From the NCBI RefSeq assembly GCF_030656255.1, contig NZ_JAUSOE010000019.1, positions 1-48,284 on the forward strand: a DNA stretch of 48,284 nucleotides. Direction: 5' to 3'. The notes under the pieces are model-generated. The model did no database searches. It was not told where the DNA came from and saw only the letters and a program-made list of their open reading frames with translations. A program made the position numbers and the translations under genes. The stretch comes from Brevundimonas sp. GTDB lineage: Bacteria; Pseudomonadota; Alphaproteobacteria; Caulobacterales; Caulobacteraceae. Of this stretch, positions 15,747-24,683 are shown one piece after another. Within the stretch, counting starts at the first letter, position 1. Each line of letters opens with the position of its first letter.

Positions 15747-16219
15747 GCCGCCAAGTGCGCGAAGGCGGCGACCACCTGTTCATAGGCCGGGCGTTTGAAC
15801 GGCACGATCAGGTCGCAGGCCTCGGACAGGGGGCCCCAGCGCCAGGCGTCGAACTCGATCTCGTCGTCGGCCGCCAGGTCGATCTCGGTCTCCTCGCCCG
15901 TAAAGCGGAAGGCGAACCACTGCTGGCGCTGGCCGACGAAGCCGCGCCAGGCCTTGGGGTTGTTCATCGCCTCGGGCGGGAAGTCGTACAGAATCCAGTC
16001 GTCGGTCCGCGCCAGGAACTCGACCGAGACGACCCCGGTCTCCTCGCGCAGTTCGCGCAGGGCGGCGGCCATAAGATCCTCGCCGTCGTCCACGCCGCCT
16101 TGCGGAAACTGCCAGTTATGCGGGCCGGGCGTGGCGTGGCGGCGGCCGTACCAGACCTGACCCTGAGCGTTGAACAGCACGACCCCGACATTGGGGCGGT
16201 ACAGACTGAGGTCGGTCAT
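15743..16219 (-). CDS. rppH: RNA pyrophosphohydrolase (Nudix)
   Basis: RppH removes pyrophosphate from the 5' end of triphosphorylated RNA and so starts RNase E-dependent decay. The 158-residue protein has the complete Nudix box GGVDDGED...ELREETG at residues 41-62, with LYRPNVGVVLFN at the start and NWQFPQGG just before the box, as in RppH/ApaH-type Nudix enzymes. Its start overlaps the stop of the YibQ-like gene upstream (ATGA at 16219), indicating translational coupling. Confidence 0.93.
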   Translation of the reverse strand: MTDLSLYRPNVGVVLFNAQGQVWYGRRHATPGPHNWQFPQGGVDDGEDLMAAALRELREETGVVSVEFLARTDDWILYDFPPEAMNNPKAWRGFVGQRQQWFAFRFTGEETEIDLAADDEIEFDAWRWGPLSEACDLIVPFKRPAYEQVVAAFAHLAA

Positions 16220-17415
16220 TACCGGCCGGGCCGCAGGGTCATGGCCGAGGCGGGCGCCAGTTGCAGGCCGCGCTGTTCCAGACCGGCGGTCCAGCGGGCG
16301 GCGGCCTCGACCGTCACCGGATAGGAGAAGCCGGTCCCCAGGGCCGAGCCGCGCAGCTTGGCCTGGGCTTCCAGACTGTTCAGGGCGGCGATGATGGCGG
16401 CGGGCGACTGGGTCTGGTCGATCACCTTGTCGGCGCTGGCGCGGGCCCAGGCGCCGGGACGACGCTGGAACGAGCCGTCGTCCAGGAAGGCGACGCCGCG
16501 CTGACGCAGGGTCGAGAGGAAGGCGTTCATCCCCGTGTCCGAAGTCGCGAACCGGTCGCCCAGATAGTTGGTCACGCCGAAATAGCCGACAGCGCGGCCC
16601 AGCAGCCAGTCCATCTTGGCCTGGACGTCGTCCGGGGTTCCGCTGGCCAGCAGGGTGTAGGGGCCGGGGTCGTTGTCGGGATAGCCGGTCGGCTCCATCG
16701 GCATTTCCAGCATGACCTCGTGGCCCTGGGCGCGGGCCTGGTCGATCCAGGACTGAAGATTGTCGGCATAGGGGACGAAGCTGAGCGTCACCTCGGGCGG
16801 CAGGCGTTCGATGGCCGCGCGGGTGGTCACGGCGTTCAGACCCAGGCCGCCGACGATCAGGGCCACACGCGGCTTGCCGTTCGAGCGGAAGGGCCGAGCA
16901 TAGGCCTGGGCCGGGACGCGGCCGTCGGGCGCGATCATCGGCAGGGGGCCGCTGGGGCCGGGTTGCGACAGGCCGGCGATCGGGGCCTTGGGCAGCGGAG
17001 ACGCCGCCTGGACGGGGGCGGTGTAGCTGGCTCCGCCCGCAACCGTGGCGCCGTCCGGCAGGGTGATCACGGCTTCGCCGCCTGCAGCGCCGGAGGGATC
17101 GCCGGTTCCGGTCAAATCCTGATACAGGCCCATGGCCCCCATGGAGAAGGCCTCGAACCCGGTCGGGGCCGGGGCGGGCGCCGCCTCTTCGCGGTGCAGG
17201 GCGACCCGGGCCGAGGGCGTGCCCGCATGGGGATCGCCCAGGACGGTCAGGAACAGGGCGCCGGTGGACAGCAGGAACAGGCCGGCCAGGCCGGCGATCA
17301 CCGGCGGCTTCTTCAGCGCGGCGACGACGGGCTTCAGGCTCGGCTTTCCACGCGCTGCGGGCGGAGACCCAGCGGCGGCGGCGAGAGCGGACTGGCGTTT
17401 GGCGAACATGGACAC
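16219..17415 (-). CDS. Divergent polysaccharide deacetylase family protein (YibQ-like)
   Basis: A 398-residue protein. A short cytoplasmic part (about 1-37) leads into one membrane helix (about 38-60, VIAGLAGLFLLSTGALFLTV), a Pro/Ala/Gly-rich linker, and a C-terminal divergent polysaccharide deacetylase domain (about 180-398) with VALIVGGLGLNAVTTRAAI, LSFVPYADNL, VMLEMPMEP, YFGVTNYLGDRF and VAFLDDGS. The family is thought to act in the periplasm on envelope glycans, but its activity is unproven. The chosen start is a GTG at 17415, 9 bases after AAGGA; an ATG two codons later is possible. It is coupled to rppH. In many relatives this pair directly follows ctpA; here it lies about 7 kb away on the other strand. 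Confidence 0.85.
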   Translation of the reverse strand: MSMFAKRQSALAAAAGSPPAARGKPSLKPVVAALKKPPVIAGLAGLFLLSTGALFLTVLGDPHAGTPSARVALHREEAAPAPAPTGFEAFSMGAMGLYQDLTGTGDPSGAAGGEAVITLPDGATVAGGASYTAPVQAASPLPKAPIAGLSQPGPSGPLPMIAPDGRVPAQAYARPFRSNGKPRVALIVGGLGLNAVTTRAAIERLPPEVTLSFVPYADNLQSWIDQARAQGHEVMLEMPMEPTGYPDNDPGPYTLLASGTPDDVQAKMDWLLGRAVGYFGVTNYLGDRFATSDTGMNAFLSTLRQRGVAFLDDGSFQRRPGAWARASADKVIDQTQSPAAIIAALNSLEAQAKLRGSALGTGFSYPVTVEAAARWTAGLEQRGLQLAPASAMTLRPGR

Positions 17416-17573
17416 GGGGCGGAATCCTTCAAACCCATCCTCGCATCACGCCGGTTAAGAAAGCCTAACGGCCGTTCACCATGAACGCGCCTATCCGCCG
17501 TTGTCATGGATCGTGCGTTGACGGCGGCGTTTTGGCCCTTTCACATGCCGATCTCCCTACTAGCGCCTAGGAT

Positions 17574-20279
17574 ATGCCGATGATGACGCCCGCCGCCGAC
17601 GACGCCCTGCGTGAAGAAGTCCGACTGCTGGGCGGCATCCTAGGCGAGGTCATTCGTCAGGAGGGCGGCCAGGATCTGTTCGACCATGTCGAGGCGGTGC
17701 GTCAGGCCTCGGTCGCCTATCACCGCGACCCGGCCTCGCATCCGGCCAAGCGGCTGGAGAAGCTGCTGACCGCCATGACCGTGGATCAGGCCGCCGGTCT
17801 GGCCCACGGTTTCGCCCTGTTCTCGCTTCTGGCCAATATCGCCGAGGACCGCGCCACCCGTCGTCGCGCCCAGACTCAGGTCGTGGCCGGCGCCCGCGCC
17901 GACACGCCCGAGGGCGCCCTGCAACGCCTGGCCGAACAGAATGTGGACAAGGCGGCGGTGCGCGCCCTGCTGGAGGAGGCCCTGGTCTCGCCGGTCCTGA
18001 CCGCCCACCCGTCCGAGGTGCGGCGCAAAAGCGTGATCGACCGGATCGCCGCCATTTCCGAAATCCTGGACCACTGTGACCGCGCGGGCGACGCCTGTTC
18101 GCCGGCCCAGATCAATGCGCCCCTGCGCCGCCAGATCGTCATCCTGTGGGCCACCCGCCTGGTCCGCACCCAGGGACTGGTGGTGCAGGACGAGATCGAC
18201 ACCGTCGTCTCCTTCCTGGACCGCATCTTCCTGCGGGTCGCGCCGAAACAGCTGTCGGCCTGGCGGCGCCTGCTGGACGCGCCGGGTCTCCAGCCCTTCA
18301 TGCGGGTCGGCACCTGGGTCGGGGGGGACAGGGACGGCAATCCGAACGTTGACGGGACGGTGCTGGCCGCCGCCTTCCGCACCCAGTCGCGCGCCGTGCT
18401 GGGCTATTATCTGGACGAGGTTCACGCCCTGGGCGCCGAACTCAGCCTGGCGGCCGAACTGGCCCAGGTGTCGCCGGAACTGGCGGTTCTGGCCGACGCC
18501 GCCCACGACCCGTCGCCCCACCGCGCCGACGAGCCCTATCGACGCGCCCTGACCGGCGTCTATGGCCGGTTGGCCGCCACCTATGAGGCGCGGGGCGGAA
18601 CCCCGCCGCCGCGCCGCGCCGTCGTCGTCGCCGAACCCTATCCCGGCCCCGACGCCTTCGAAGCCGATCTGAAGATCATGCGCGACAGCCTGGTGGCGCA
18701 CAACGGCGCGGTCTTCGCCGACGACCGGCTCAGCGACCTGGTCACGGCGGTCGAGATTTTCGGCTTCCACATGGCGACGCTGGACCTGCGCCAGAACTCG
18801 GACGTCCACGAACGGGTCGTCGCCGACCTGCTGAAGGTGGCGGGGGTCTGCGCCGACTATAGCGGTCTGGACGAAGAGGGGCGGCTGGCGGTGCTGGCCG
18901 CAGAATTGGCCTCGCCGCGCCTGTTGTTCAGCCCCTATGCCGAGTATGCCGACGAAACCCTGAAGGAGCGCGGCATTCTCCAGGCGGCCGCTGAGGCCCT
19001 GGCCGCCTTCGGTCCCCAGGCCATTCGCACCCATATCGTGTCCAAGACCGACGCGGCCTCGGACCTGCTGGAGGTCTATCTGCTGCTGAAGGAAGTCGGT
19101 CTCTACCGACCCGAAGATCCCGCCGCCTGCCCGATCCAGGCCGCCCCCCTGTTCGAGACCATCGAGGATCTGCGCGCCTCGCGTCCGACCCTGGAACGCC
19201 TGCTGAAAGAACCGTCCGCCCTGGCCGTGGCCAAGGCGCGCGGCGTGCAGGAGGTGATGATCGGCTATTCGGACTCCAACAAGGACGGATCCTATCTGAC
19301 CTCAGGCTGGGAGTTGCACGAGGCCTCGCGCGCCCTGGTCGAGGTGACGCAAGCCGCCGGCCTGAAGCTGCAGCTGTTCCATGGACGCGGCGGCACGGTC
19401 GGGCGCGGCGGGGGCTCGTCCTTCGCCGGGGTGCTGGCCCAGCCGGAAGGCACGGTCCAGGGCCGGATTCGCACCACCGAACAGGGCGAGGTCATCGCCA
19501 ACAAGTACGGCGAACCCGAGATCGCCCTGCGCAATCTGGACGCCCTGACCTGCGGCGCGGTCCTGGCCTCGCTGGGCCAGGGCAAGGATCACGTCTTCAC
19601 CGCCGACCATGGGGCCACCCTGTCGGACCTGTCCGCCCGGTCGATGGCCGCCTATCGCAAGCTGGTCTACGAGACCGACGGCTTCGTCGACTATTACCGC
19701 GCCGCCACCCCCATCGCCGAGATCGCCGACCTGAAGATCGGCTCGCGCCCGTCGTCGCGCACCGCCTCGACCCGGATCGAGGATCTGCGCGCCATTCCCT
19801 GGGTGTTCAGCTGGTCGCAGAGCCGGGTCATGCTGCCCGGCTGGTTCGGCTTCGGCTCGGCCGTCCAGGGGCAGGACATGGCGGAACTGAAGGCCATGGC
19901 CGAGGTCTGGCCCTTCTTCCGCACCCTGGTCCAGAACATGGAAATGGTCATGGCCAAGTCGGACATGACCGTGGCCCGCCGCTACGCCACCCTGGTGCCC
20001 GACCCGTCGCTGGCGGCGCGCATCTATGGCGAGATCCGCGACGAATGGCAGAGAACCCATGACGCCGTCCTGGCCATCACCGGTCATGACAAGCTGTTGG
20101 GCGGCCAACCCGAACTGGATCGGCTGATCCGGCTGCGGATGCCCTATGTCGAGCCGCTGAACCATGTGCAGATCGAACTGATCCGCCGCCGTCGCGCCGG
20201 CGACGAGAACCCCCGTGTTCGCGAGGGCATATTGCTGGCCATCAACGGGGTGGCGGCGGGGCTGCGCAACAGCGGCTGA
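17574..20279 (+). CDS. ppc: Phosphoenolpyruvate carboxylase
   Basis: This enzyme converts phosphoenolpyruvate and bicarbonate to oxaloacetate, refilling the TCA cycle. The 901-residue protein is full length. The signatures are VLTAHPSEVRRKS with catalytic His145 (Ser in place of the usual Thr in TAHPTE), GGDRDGNPNVD, the GRGGTVGRGGG loop and QSRVMLPGWFGFG. The C-terminus ends RNSG where many enzymes have QNTG, a conservative change at the allosteric/active-site tail. It stands alone, with 158 bases upstream of its start and no obvious terminator after it. Confidence 0.96.
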   Translation: MPMMTPAADDALREEVRLLGGILGEVIRQEGGQDLFDHVEAVRQASVAYHRDPASHPAKRLEKLLTAMTVDQAAGLAHGFALFSLLANIAEDRATRRRAQTQVVAGARADTPEGALQRLAEQNVDKAAVRALLEEALVSPVLTAHPSEVRRKSVIDRIAAISEILDHCDRAGDACSPAQINAPLRRQIVILWATRLVRTQGLVVQDEIDTVVSFLDRIFLRVAPKQLSAWRRLLDAPGLQPFMRVGTWVGGDRDGNPNVDGTVLAAAFRTQSRAVLGYYLDEVHALGAELSLAAELAQVSPELAVLADAAHDPSPHRADEPYRRALTGVYGRLAATYEARGGTPPPRRAVVVAEPYPGPDAFEADLKIMRDSLVAHNGAVFADDRLSDLVTAVEIFGFHMATLDLRQNSDVHERVVADLLKVAGVCADYSGLDEEGRLAVLAAELASPRLLFSPYAEYADETLKERGILQAAAEALAAFGPQAIRTHIVSKTDAASDLLEVYLLLKEVGLYRPEDPAACPIQAAPLFETIEDLRASRPTLERLLKEPSALAVAKARGVQEVMIGYSDSNKDGSYLTSGWELHEASRALVEVTQAAGLKLQLFHGRGGTVGRGGGSSFAGVLAQPEGTVQGRIRTTEQGEVIANKYGEPEIALRNLDALTCGAVLASLGQGKDHVFTADHGATLSDLSARSMAAYRKLVYETDGFVDYYRAATPIAEIADLKIGSRPSSRTASTRIEDLRAIPWVFSWSQSRVMLPGWFGFGSAVQGQDMAELKAMAEVWPFFRTLVQNMEMVMAKSDMTVARRYATLVPDPSLAARIYGEIRDEWQRTHDAVLAITGHDKLLGGQPELDRLIRLRMPYVEPLNHVQIELIRRRRAGDENPRVREGILLAINGVAAGLRNSG

Positions 20280-20418
20280 TTACGGCCGCAACCATGACGC
20301 CGATTTAACCCGCCTGTCTTGGATCGGCGGCTGAACCCTCATTGAGCTGTTACACAACACGCGTATTGCGCCTTCGTCGCCGTTTCGAGCGATTATCTTT
20401 CTCTTTAGGAGCAAAGCG

Positions 20419-20757
20419 ATGAAGGTTCTCTCCCCCGTTCTCTTCGCCGTCGCCGTCCTGTCCGTGTCCCCCGCCCTGGCCCAAAGCGATGACGCGCGGA
20501 TCGCCTTCCGCGATCTGGACCTGTCCTCGGCCGCCGGCGCCGCCGCCTTCGACGGCCGCATCGACCGGGCCGCGGCCGACCTGTGCCGCAACTTCACGGT
20601 TCCGGGCAGCCGGATCGTTCGCAGCGAGGCCTGCCGCTCGGCCGTTCGCGCCGAGGCGATGCGCCAACTGCCGCGTTCGCGCCAGGTCGACTACGCCCGC
20701 GCCCCGCGCGACGCCCGTCAGGTCGCCCAGGTCGTCGGCCTGTTCGCCAACAGCTGA
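20419..20757 (+). CDS. UrcA family protein
   Basis: A 112-residue secreted protein with a signal peptide (about 1-21, ending ALAQ). The UrcA pattern is IAFRDLDLSSAAGAAAFDGRI followed by AAADLCRNF and EACRSAVRAEAM, so two Cys could form a disulfide. The family is common in Caulobacterales and sphingomonads and its function is unknown. The start at 20419 follows AGGAGC. A second UrcA gene lies at 22019 on the far side of corA. Confidence 0.85.
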   Translation: MKVLSPVLFAVAVLSVSPALAQSDDARIAFRDLDLSSAAGAAAFDGRIDRAAADLCRNFTVPGSRIVRSEACRSAVRAEAMRQLPRSRQVDYARAPRDARQVAQVVGLFANS

Positions 20758-20767
20758 TACCCAAACC

Positions 20768-20793
20768 GGCGAAGGGCGCCGTCGCCCTTCGCC
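20768..20793. terminator. Hairpin between convergent urcA and corA
   Basis: An 11-bp stem GGCGAAGGGCG (20768-20778) / CGCCCTTCGCC (20783-20793) with a CCGT loop sits between the two stop codons. There is no T tract, so it is called a terminator from its position and symmetry. Confidence 0.6.
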
Positions 20794-20805
20794 GCATCGG
20801 CCGGC

Positions 20806-21771
20806 CTACAGCCACTTCGTGCGTTTGAAGGTGATGTAAAGGCCGACGCAGACCGCGACGATCAGGCCCATCACCAAGGCGTAACCGTAACGCCAGTGCA
20901 GTTCCGGCATGAACTCGAAGTTCATCCCGTAGATGCCGGCGATGGCGGTGGGCACGGCCAGCAGCGCCGCCCATGACGCCAGCTTGCGCGTGATGACGCC
21001 CTGCCGCTGCTGTTCCAGCAGATTGGCGACCTCGAACACCGAGGCCAGAATGTCCGTCAGCCCGTTCAACCGGCTGTTCACCCGACGCACATGGTCGGCG
21101 ATGTCGCGGAAATAGGGGCGGATGTCCGGGTCGATACAGGGTAGGTCCAGCGACTGAAGCCGCCCCGCCACCTCCTCCATCGGCCCCAAAATGCGCCGGA
21201 ACTTCAGCAGTTCGCGACGCAGGGTGAACAGGCGGCGGATCTCGCCCCGCGACAGGAAGGCGTCCAGCGCCCGCTGTTCCAGCTCCAACACACTGTCCTC
21301 GGCCCCATCGACGATGGGCACATAGGCGTCGGCGATGAAGTCCAACACTCCGTGCAGGACGAAGTCCGGCCCGGCCTGAAGTTGCTCGGGCGAGGCCTCC
21401 AGCTGGGCGCGCAAGGCCGTATGCGACCGGGCCGAGCCGTGACGGATGCTGATGACGTGGTCCGTGCCGACGAAGACGTGGGTCTCGCCATAGCTGATGA
21501 CGTCATCCACCTTTTCGGCGGTGCGGGCGACGACGAACAGTTCGTGGCCATAGACCTCGACCTTGGGCATCTGGTGGGCCGACAGGGCGTCCTCCACCGC
21601 CAGGGGGTGCAGGTGGAACCGCTTCACCAGGACATCGAACTCGGCGTCGGTCGGCTCGTGCAGACCGATCCAGACGAATTCGCCGGGTTTCAGCGTCAGC
21701 CCTTTTTCCGTCAGGGGCGCCGCCCGCACGCGCTGTCCGTCTCGATACACATAGGAGGCGACGACGGACAT
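20806..21771 (-). CDS. corA: CorA-family divalent metal ion channel
   Basis: A 321-residue CorA-type channel for Mg2+ (or Co2+/Ni2+/Zn2+ in ZntB-like members). A long cytoplasmic domain (about 1-255) with LHPLAVEDAL and a helical region is followed by two membrane helices near the C-terminus (ASWAALLAVPTAIAGIYGMN and ALVMGLIVAVCVGLYI). The signature YGMNFEFMPEL carries the GMN selectivity motif and the E-x-PEL loop of true CorA channels. The start at 21771 has GGGAGA upstream; the longer frame is rejected. It is monocistronic between two UrcA genes. Confidence 0.92.
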   Translation of the reverse strand: MSVVASYVYRDGQRVRAAPLTEKGLTLKPGEFVWIGLHEPTDAEFDVLVKRFHLHPLAVEDALSAHQMPKVEVYGHELFVVARTAEKVDDVISYGETHVFVGTDHVISIRHGSARSHTALRAQLEASPEQLQAGPDFVLHGVLDFIADAYVPIVDGAEDSVLELEQRALDAFLSRGEIRRLFTLRRELLKFRRILGPMEEVAGRLQSLDLPCIDPDIRPYFRDIADHVRRVNSRLNGLTDILASVFEVANLLEQQRQGVITRKLASWAALLAVPTAIAGIYGMNFEFMPELHWRYGYALVMGLIVAVCVGLYITFKRTKWL

Positions 21772-22018
21772 GGAATCTCCCGAAAATGGATGCGCTGCTA
21801 ACGCCTTAGTGCAGGACGGCGCGTGACGAAATGCGCTCAACGCGCGAGCCCCCTCGCATCGACGGCTTCAGCGGGGACGTTCGCCTGTCCGAAATGTCAT
21901 GACGCCGAATTATGAATCAGCCGTGTTTCCGCCGCGGAAGCTTCGCCGTTTGGATGCGGTTCTGCGCCACCCTTCCCTGCCCCAGCCGATAGAGGGGCGG
22001 GAAAAAGGAAACAGGATC

Positions 22019-22300
22019 ATGTTCAGGATTGTCTCTCTAACGGCCGCCGCCGTCATGGTCGCAAGCGCCGCCTCCGCTTCCGACCTTCGCATCTCCTATG
22101 GAGATCTGGACCTCGCCACCCGCGAAGGCGCGGCGCGGCTGGACACCCGCATTCGTAAAGCGGCCAACAAGCTGTGCGCAAATCGCACCCCCCTCGAAAG
22201 CACCACCTGCCGCGCAGGCGTGCGCAACGAAGCCCTGTCGAACCTGCCGCCGCAAGCCCGGACCGAATACGCCCGGGGCAGCCGCTCCTTTGAAGCCTGA
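22019..22300 (+). CDS. UrcA family protein (second copy)
   Basis: A 93-residue secreted protein with a signal peptide (about 1-20, ending SAASAS) and the UrcA pattern ISYGDLDLATREGAARLDTRI, AANKLCANRT and STTCRAGVRNEAL, again with a Cys pair. AAGGAAACAG lies just before the ATG at 22019. It is shorter at the C-terminus than the copy at 20419. Function unknown. The 247 bases upstream, shared with the divergent corA, hold no other gene that I can support. Confidence 0.85.
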   Translation: MFRIVSLTAAAVMVASAASASDLRISYGDLDLATREGAARLDTRIRKAANKLCANRTPLESTTCRAGVRNEALSNLPPQARTEYARGSRSFEA

Positions 22301-22306
22301 AACGCA

Positions 22307-22339
22307 GGACGCCGCCGGACCGATCGTCCGACGGCGTCC
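22307..22339. terminator. Hairpin between urcA and the M3 peptidase gene
   Basis: An 8-bp outer stem (GGACGCCG / CGGCGTCC) continues past one mismatch into a 5-bp inner stem (CGGAC / GTCCG). It lies between convergent stop codons and is a likely terminator. The T tract is poor. Confidence 0.6.
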
Positions 22340-22371
22340 CCGTTATAGGCTTTCGTCCCAAGCCTGCCCGA

Positions 22372-24555
22372 TCAGGAAACCGGGAAGCCCCGGACCTTCA
22401 GCAGGGCTGCGACGTCCGGATCGCGACCGCGGAAGGCGCGATAGGCCTCGGCGCGGTCGGTGGTGTTGCCCGGCGCCAGCATGATCGACTTGAACCGGCC
22501 GGCGATGTCCGGATTGAACACGTCGCCCGACTCCTCGAAATAGGCCCAGGTGTCGGCGTCCATCGTCTCGGACCACAAGTAGCTGTAGTAGCCGGCCGAA
22601 TAGCCGTCGGACGTGAACAGGTGATTGAACTGCGGCAGGCGGTGCCGCATCACGATCTCCTTGGGCATGCCGATCCGCGCCAGGCTGGCCTTCTCGAAGG
22701 CGTCGATGTCGGTCGGCGGCGTGGCTTGCGTGTGCAGGTCCATGTCGACGATGGCCGAGGACAGATAGCTGACGGTCGCATAGCCCTGGTTGAAGGTCGA
22801 CGAGGCCTGGATCTTGTCGACCAGGGCCTGGGGCATGGGTTCGCCCGTCTGATAGTGTTTCAGATAACCGTCCAGGATCGGCCGGCTCAGCACCCAGTGC
22901 TCATGCACCTGCGACGGATATTCCACGAAGTCGCGCGGCGTATTGCCGAACGACGGATAGGTCACGTTCGACGAGAAATAATGCAGGGTGTGGCCGAACT
23001 CGTGGAACAGGGTCTCGGCGTCGTCCAGCGAGATCAGCACCGGCTCGCCGGGCTCGGGCTTGGTGAAGTTGTTGTTGTTCGAGCCCAGGATCACCTTCGA
23101 CCCGTCCAGGGTCGAGAAGGACCGGTAGGTGGTCATCCAGGCGCCCGAACGCTTGCCCGGACGGGCGTAGTCGTCGGTGTAATACAGGCCGATCAGCTTG
23201 CCGGTGGCCTTGTCGTGCAGCTCATAGACCTCGACGTCCGGCTCGAAGGTCGGGACCGAACCCTTGGGCAGTTGCGTGAACTTGAAGCCGTACAGGCGTT
23301 CGGCCATGGCGAAGGAGCCGGTGCGCACCGCGTTCAGCTCGAAATACGGCTTCAGCTGGTTCTGATCCAGGTCGTACTTGGCCTTACGGACCTTCTCGGC
23401 AAAGTACAGATAGTCCCAGGGCTCGATGTCGAAACCGGCGATCGCCTTCATGTCGGCGACCTCCTCGGCGACGCGGGCCTTGGCCGGGGCCCAGACGCGA
23501 TCCATCAGGTTCTGCGCATTGGCCGGGGTCTTGGCCATGGTGTCCTGCATGCGCAGTTCGGCATGGTTGCGATAGCCCAGCAGCTTGGCCCGCTGATCGC
23601 GCAGCTTCACGATCTCGGCGATGGTCGCGTTCGTGTCATTGGCGTCGCCGTTGTCGCCGCGATTGACGAACTTCTTCCAGACCTGCTCGCGCAGGGCCCG
23701 GTCGTCGGCGAAGGTCAGGAAGGGGTCCACCGACGAACGGGTGTTCAGGATGGCCCAGCCCTGCAGATTGCGGCTGCGCGCGGCCGAAGCGGCGGCGGCC
23801 TTGTTCGAGGCGGGCAGACCCGCCAGGCCGGCTTCGTTCGGGATCAGGGTCCAGGCGTTCTCGTCGGCGACGACCTTTTGACCGAAGCGGGTGAAGGCGT
23901 TGGACAGGGCGGTGTTGATCCGACCCAGCTCGGCCTTGCCGGCCGCGTCCAGATTGGCGCCCGAACGGATGAAGGCGTCGCGGCGGCGTTCGGCCAGACG
24001 CTTCTGCTGGGCGCTCAGGCCCATGGCGTCGGCGTTGTCGGCGATGGTCTTGACGCGCTGGAACAGGGCGGCGTTGAAGGTGATCTCGTCCGAGGCCGCC
24101 GACAGGATGGGCGACAGTTCGGTGTCGAGGGCGTCATAGGCCTCGCCGCCGATGTTCGAGGTCATGACGCCATAGATGTTGGACGCCCGATCCAGCGGCT
24201 CGGCGGCCAGTTCCAGCGCCGTCATGGTGTTGGCGAAGGTCGGCGCCTCGGGATTATTGGCGATGGCGGCGATGTCGGCGCGTTGCAGCTCGATGCCTTC
24301 CAGCATGGCCTCGCGCAGCTTGGCCGGGGTCACCTTGTCGAACGGCGGCAGACCGTCATATGAGCCGGTCCAGGGCTGCAGCAGCTCGGCCCGGGGCGTC
24401 GCGGCCGGCAGGACGGCGCGGGCGATGCGGGCCTCTTCGGCCAGATCCATGGCGGTCGGCGCAGTTGCGCCGGAGGCAGAGCCGGCTCCGGTCGAGGCGC
24501 AGGCCGAGAGGGCCATCAGGCTGCCGCCCGCGATGAGAAGCTGGCGTCTGTGCAT
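22372..24555 (-). CDS. dcp: M3-family zinc metallopeptidase (peptidyl-dipeptidase Dcp-like), lipoprotein
   Basis: A 727-residue thimet-oligopeptidase-family enzyme that cleaves short peptides, with Dcp taking dipeptides from the C-terminus. The zinc motif is HEFGH at residues 518-522, in TLFHEFGHTLHYF. The N-terminus HRRQLLIAGGSLMALSAC has an Arg pair, a hydrophobic stretch and a lipobox Cys, so it is predicted to be a Tat- or Sec-exported lipoprotein. The linker after the Cys is Ser/Gly/Ala-rich. Periplasmic peptide recycling is the likely role. Length fits the family. Confidence 0.9.
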   Translation of the reverse strand: MHRRQLLIAGGSLMALSACASTGAGSASGATAPTAMDLAEEARIARAVLPAATPRAELLQPWTGSYDGLPPFDKVTPAKLREAMLEGIELQRADIAAIANNPEAPTFANTMTALELAAEPLDRASNIYGVMTSNIGGEAYDALDTELSPILSAASDEITFNAALFQRVKTIADNADAMGLSAQQKRLAERRRDAFIRSGANLDAAGKAELGRINTALSNAFTRFGQKVVADENAWTLIPNEAGLAGLPASNKAAAASAARSRNLQGWAILNTRSSVDPFLTFADDRALREQVWKKFVNRGDNGDANDTNATIAEIVKLRDQRAKLLGYRNHAELRMQDTMAKTPANAQNLMDRVWAPAKARVAEEVADMKAIAGFDIEPWDYLYFAEKVRKAKYDLDQNQLKPYFELNAVRTGSFAMAERLYGFKFTQLPKGSVPTFEPDVEVYELHDKATGKLIGLYYTDDYARPGKRSGAWMTTYRSFSTLDGSKVILGSNNNNFTKPEPGEPVLISLDDAETLFHEFGHTLHYFSSNVTYPSFGNTPRDFVEYPSQVHEHWVLSRPILDGYLKHYQTGEPMPQALVDKIQASSTFNQGYATVSYLSSAIVDMDLHTQATPPTDIDAFEKASLARIGMPKEIVMRHRLPQFNHLFTSDGYSAGYYSYLWSETMDADTWAYFEESGDVFNPDIAGRFKSIMLAPGNTTDRAEAYRAFRGRDPDVAALLKVRGFPVS

Positions 24556-24683
24556 GGAATGCTCCGTGGGAAAATCATGTCGGGGCTACACTTAGGCGCG
24601 CCAAGGCGGATCGTCACCTGCCCGACCCGTTAAAGGCCCGTAATCTTGTTGGATGGATCGTCGCACTGTTCTAAAGCCCCGGC

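Noticed and set aside
16261..17484. Long plus-strand open frame opposite the YibQ-like gene
   Set aside because: It is Gly/Arg/Gln/His-rich with no domain and lies fully antisense to a recognised gene; such shadows are common in GC-rich DNA. The same applies to long frames opposite dcp (22621-24363), argH (28916-30382) and the fad genes (for example 34142-36118).
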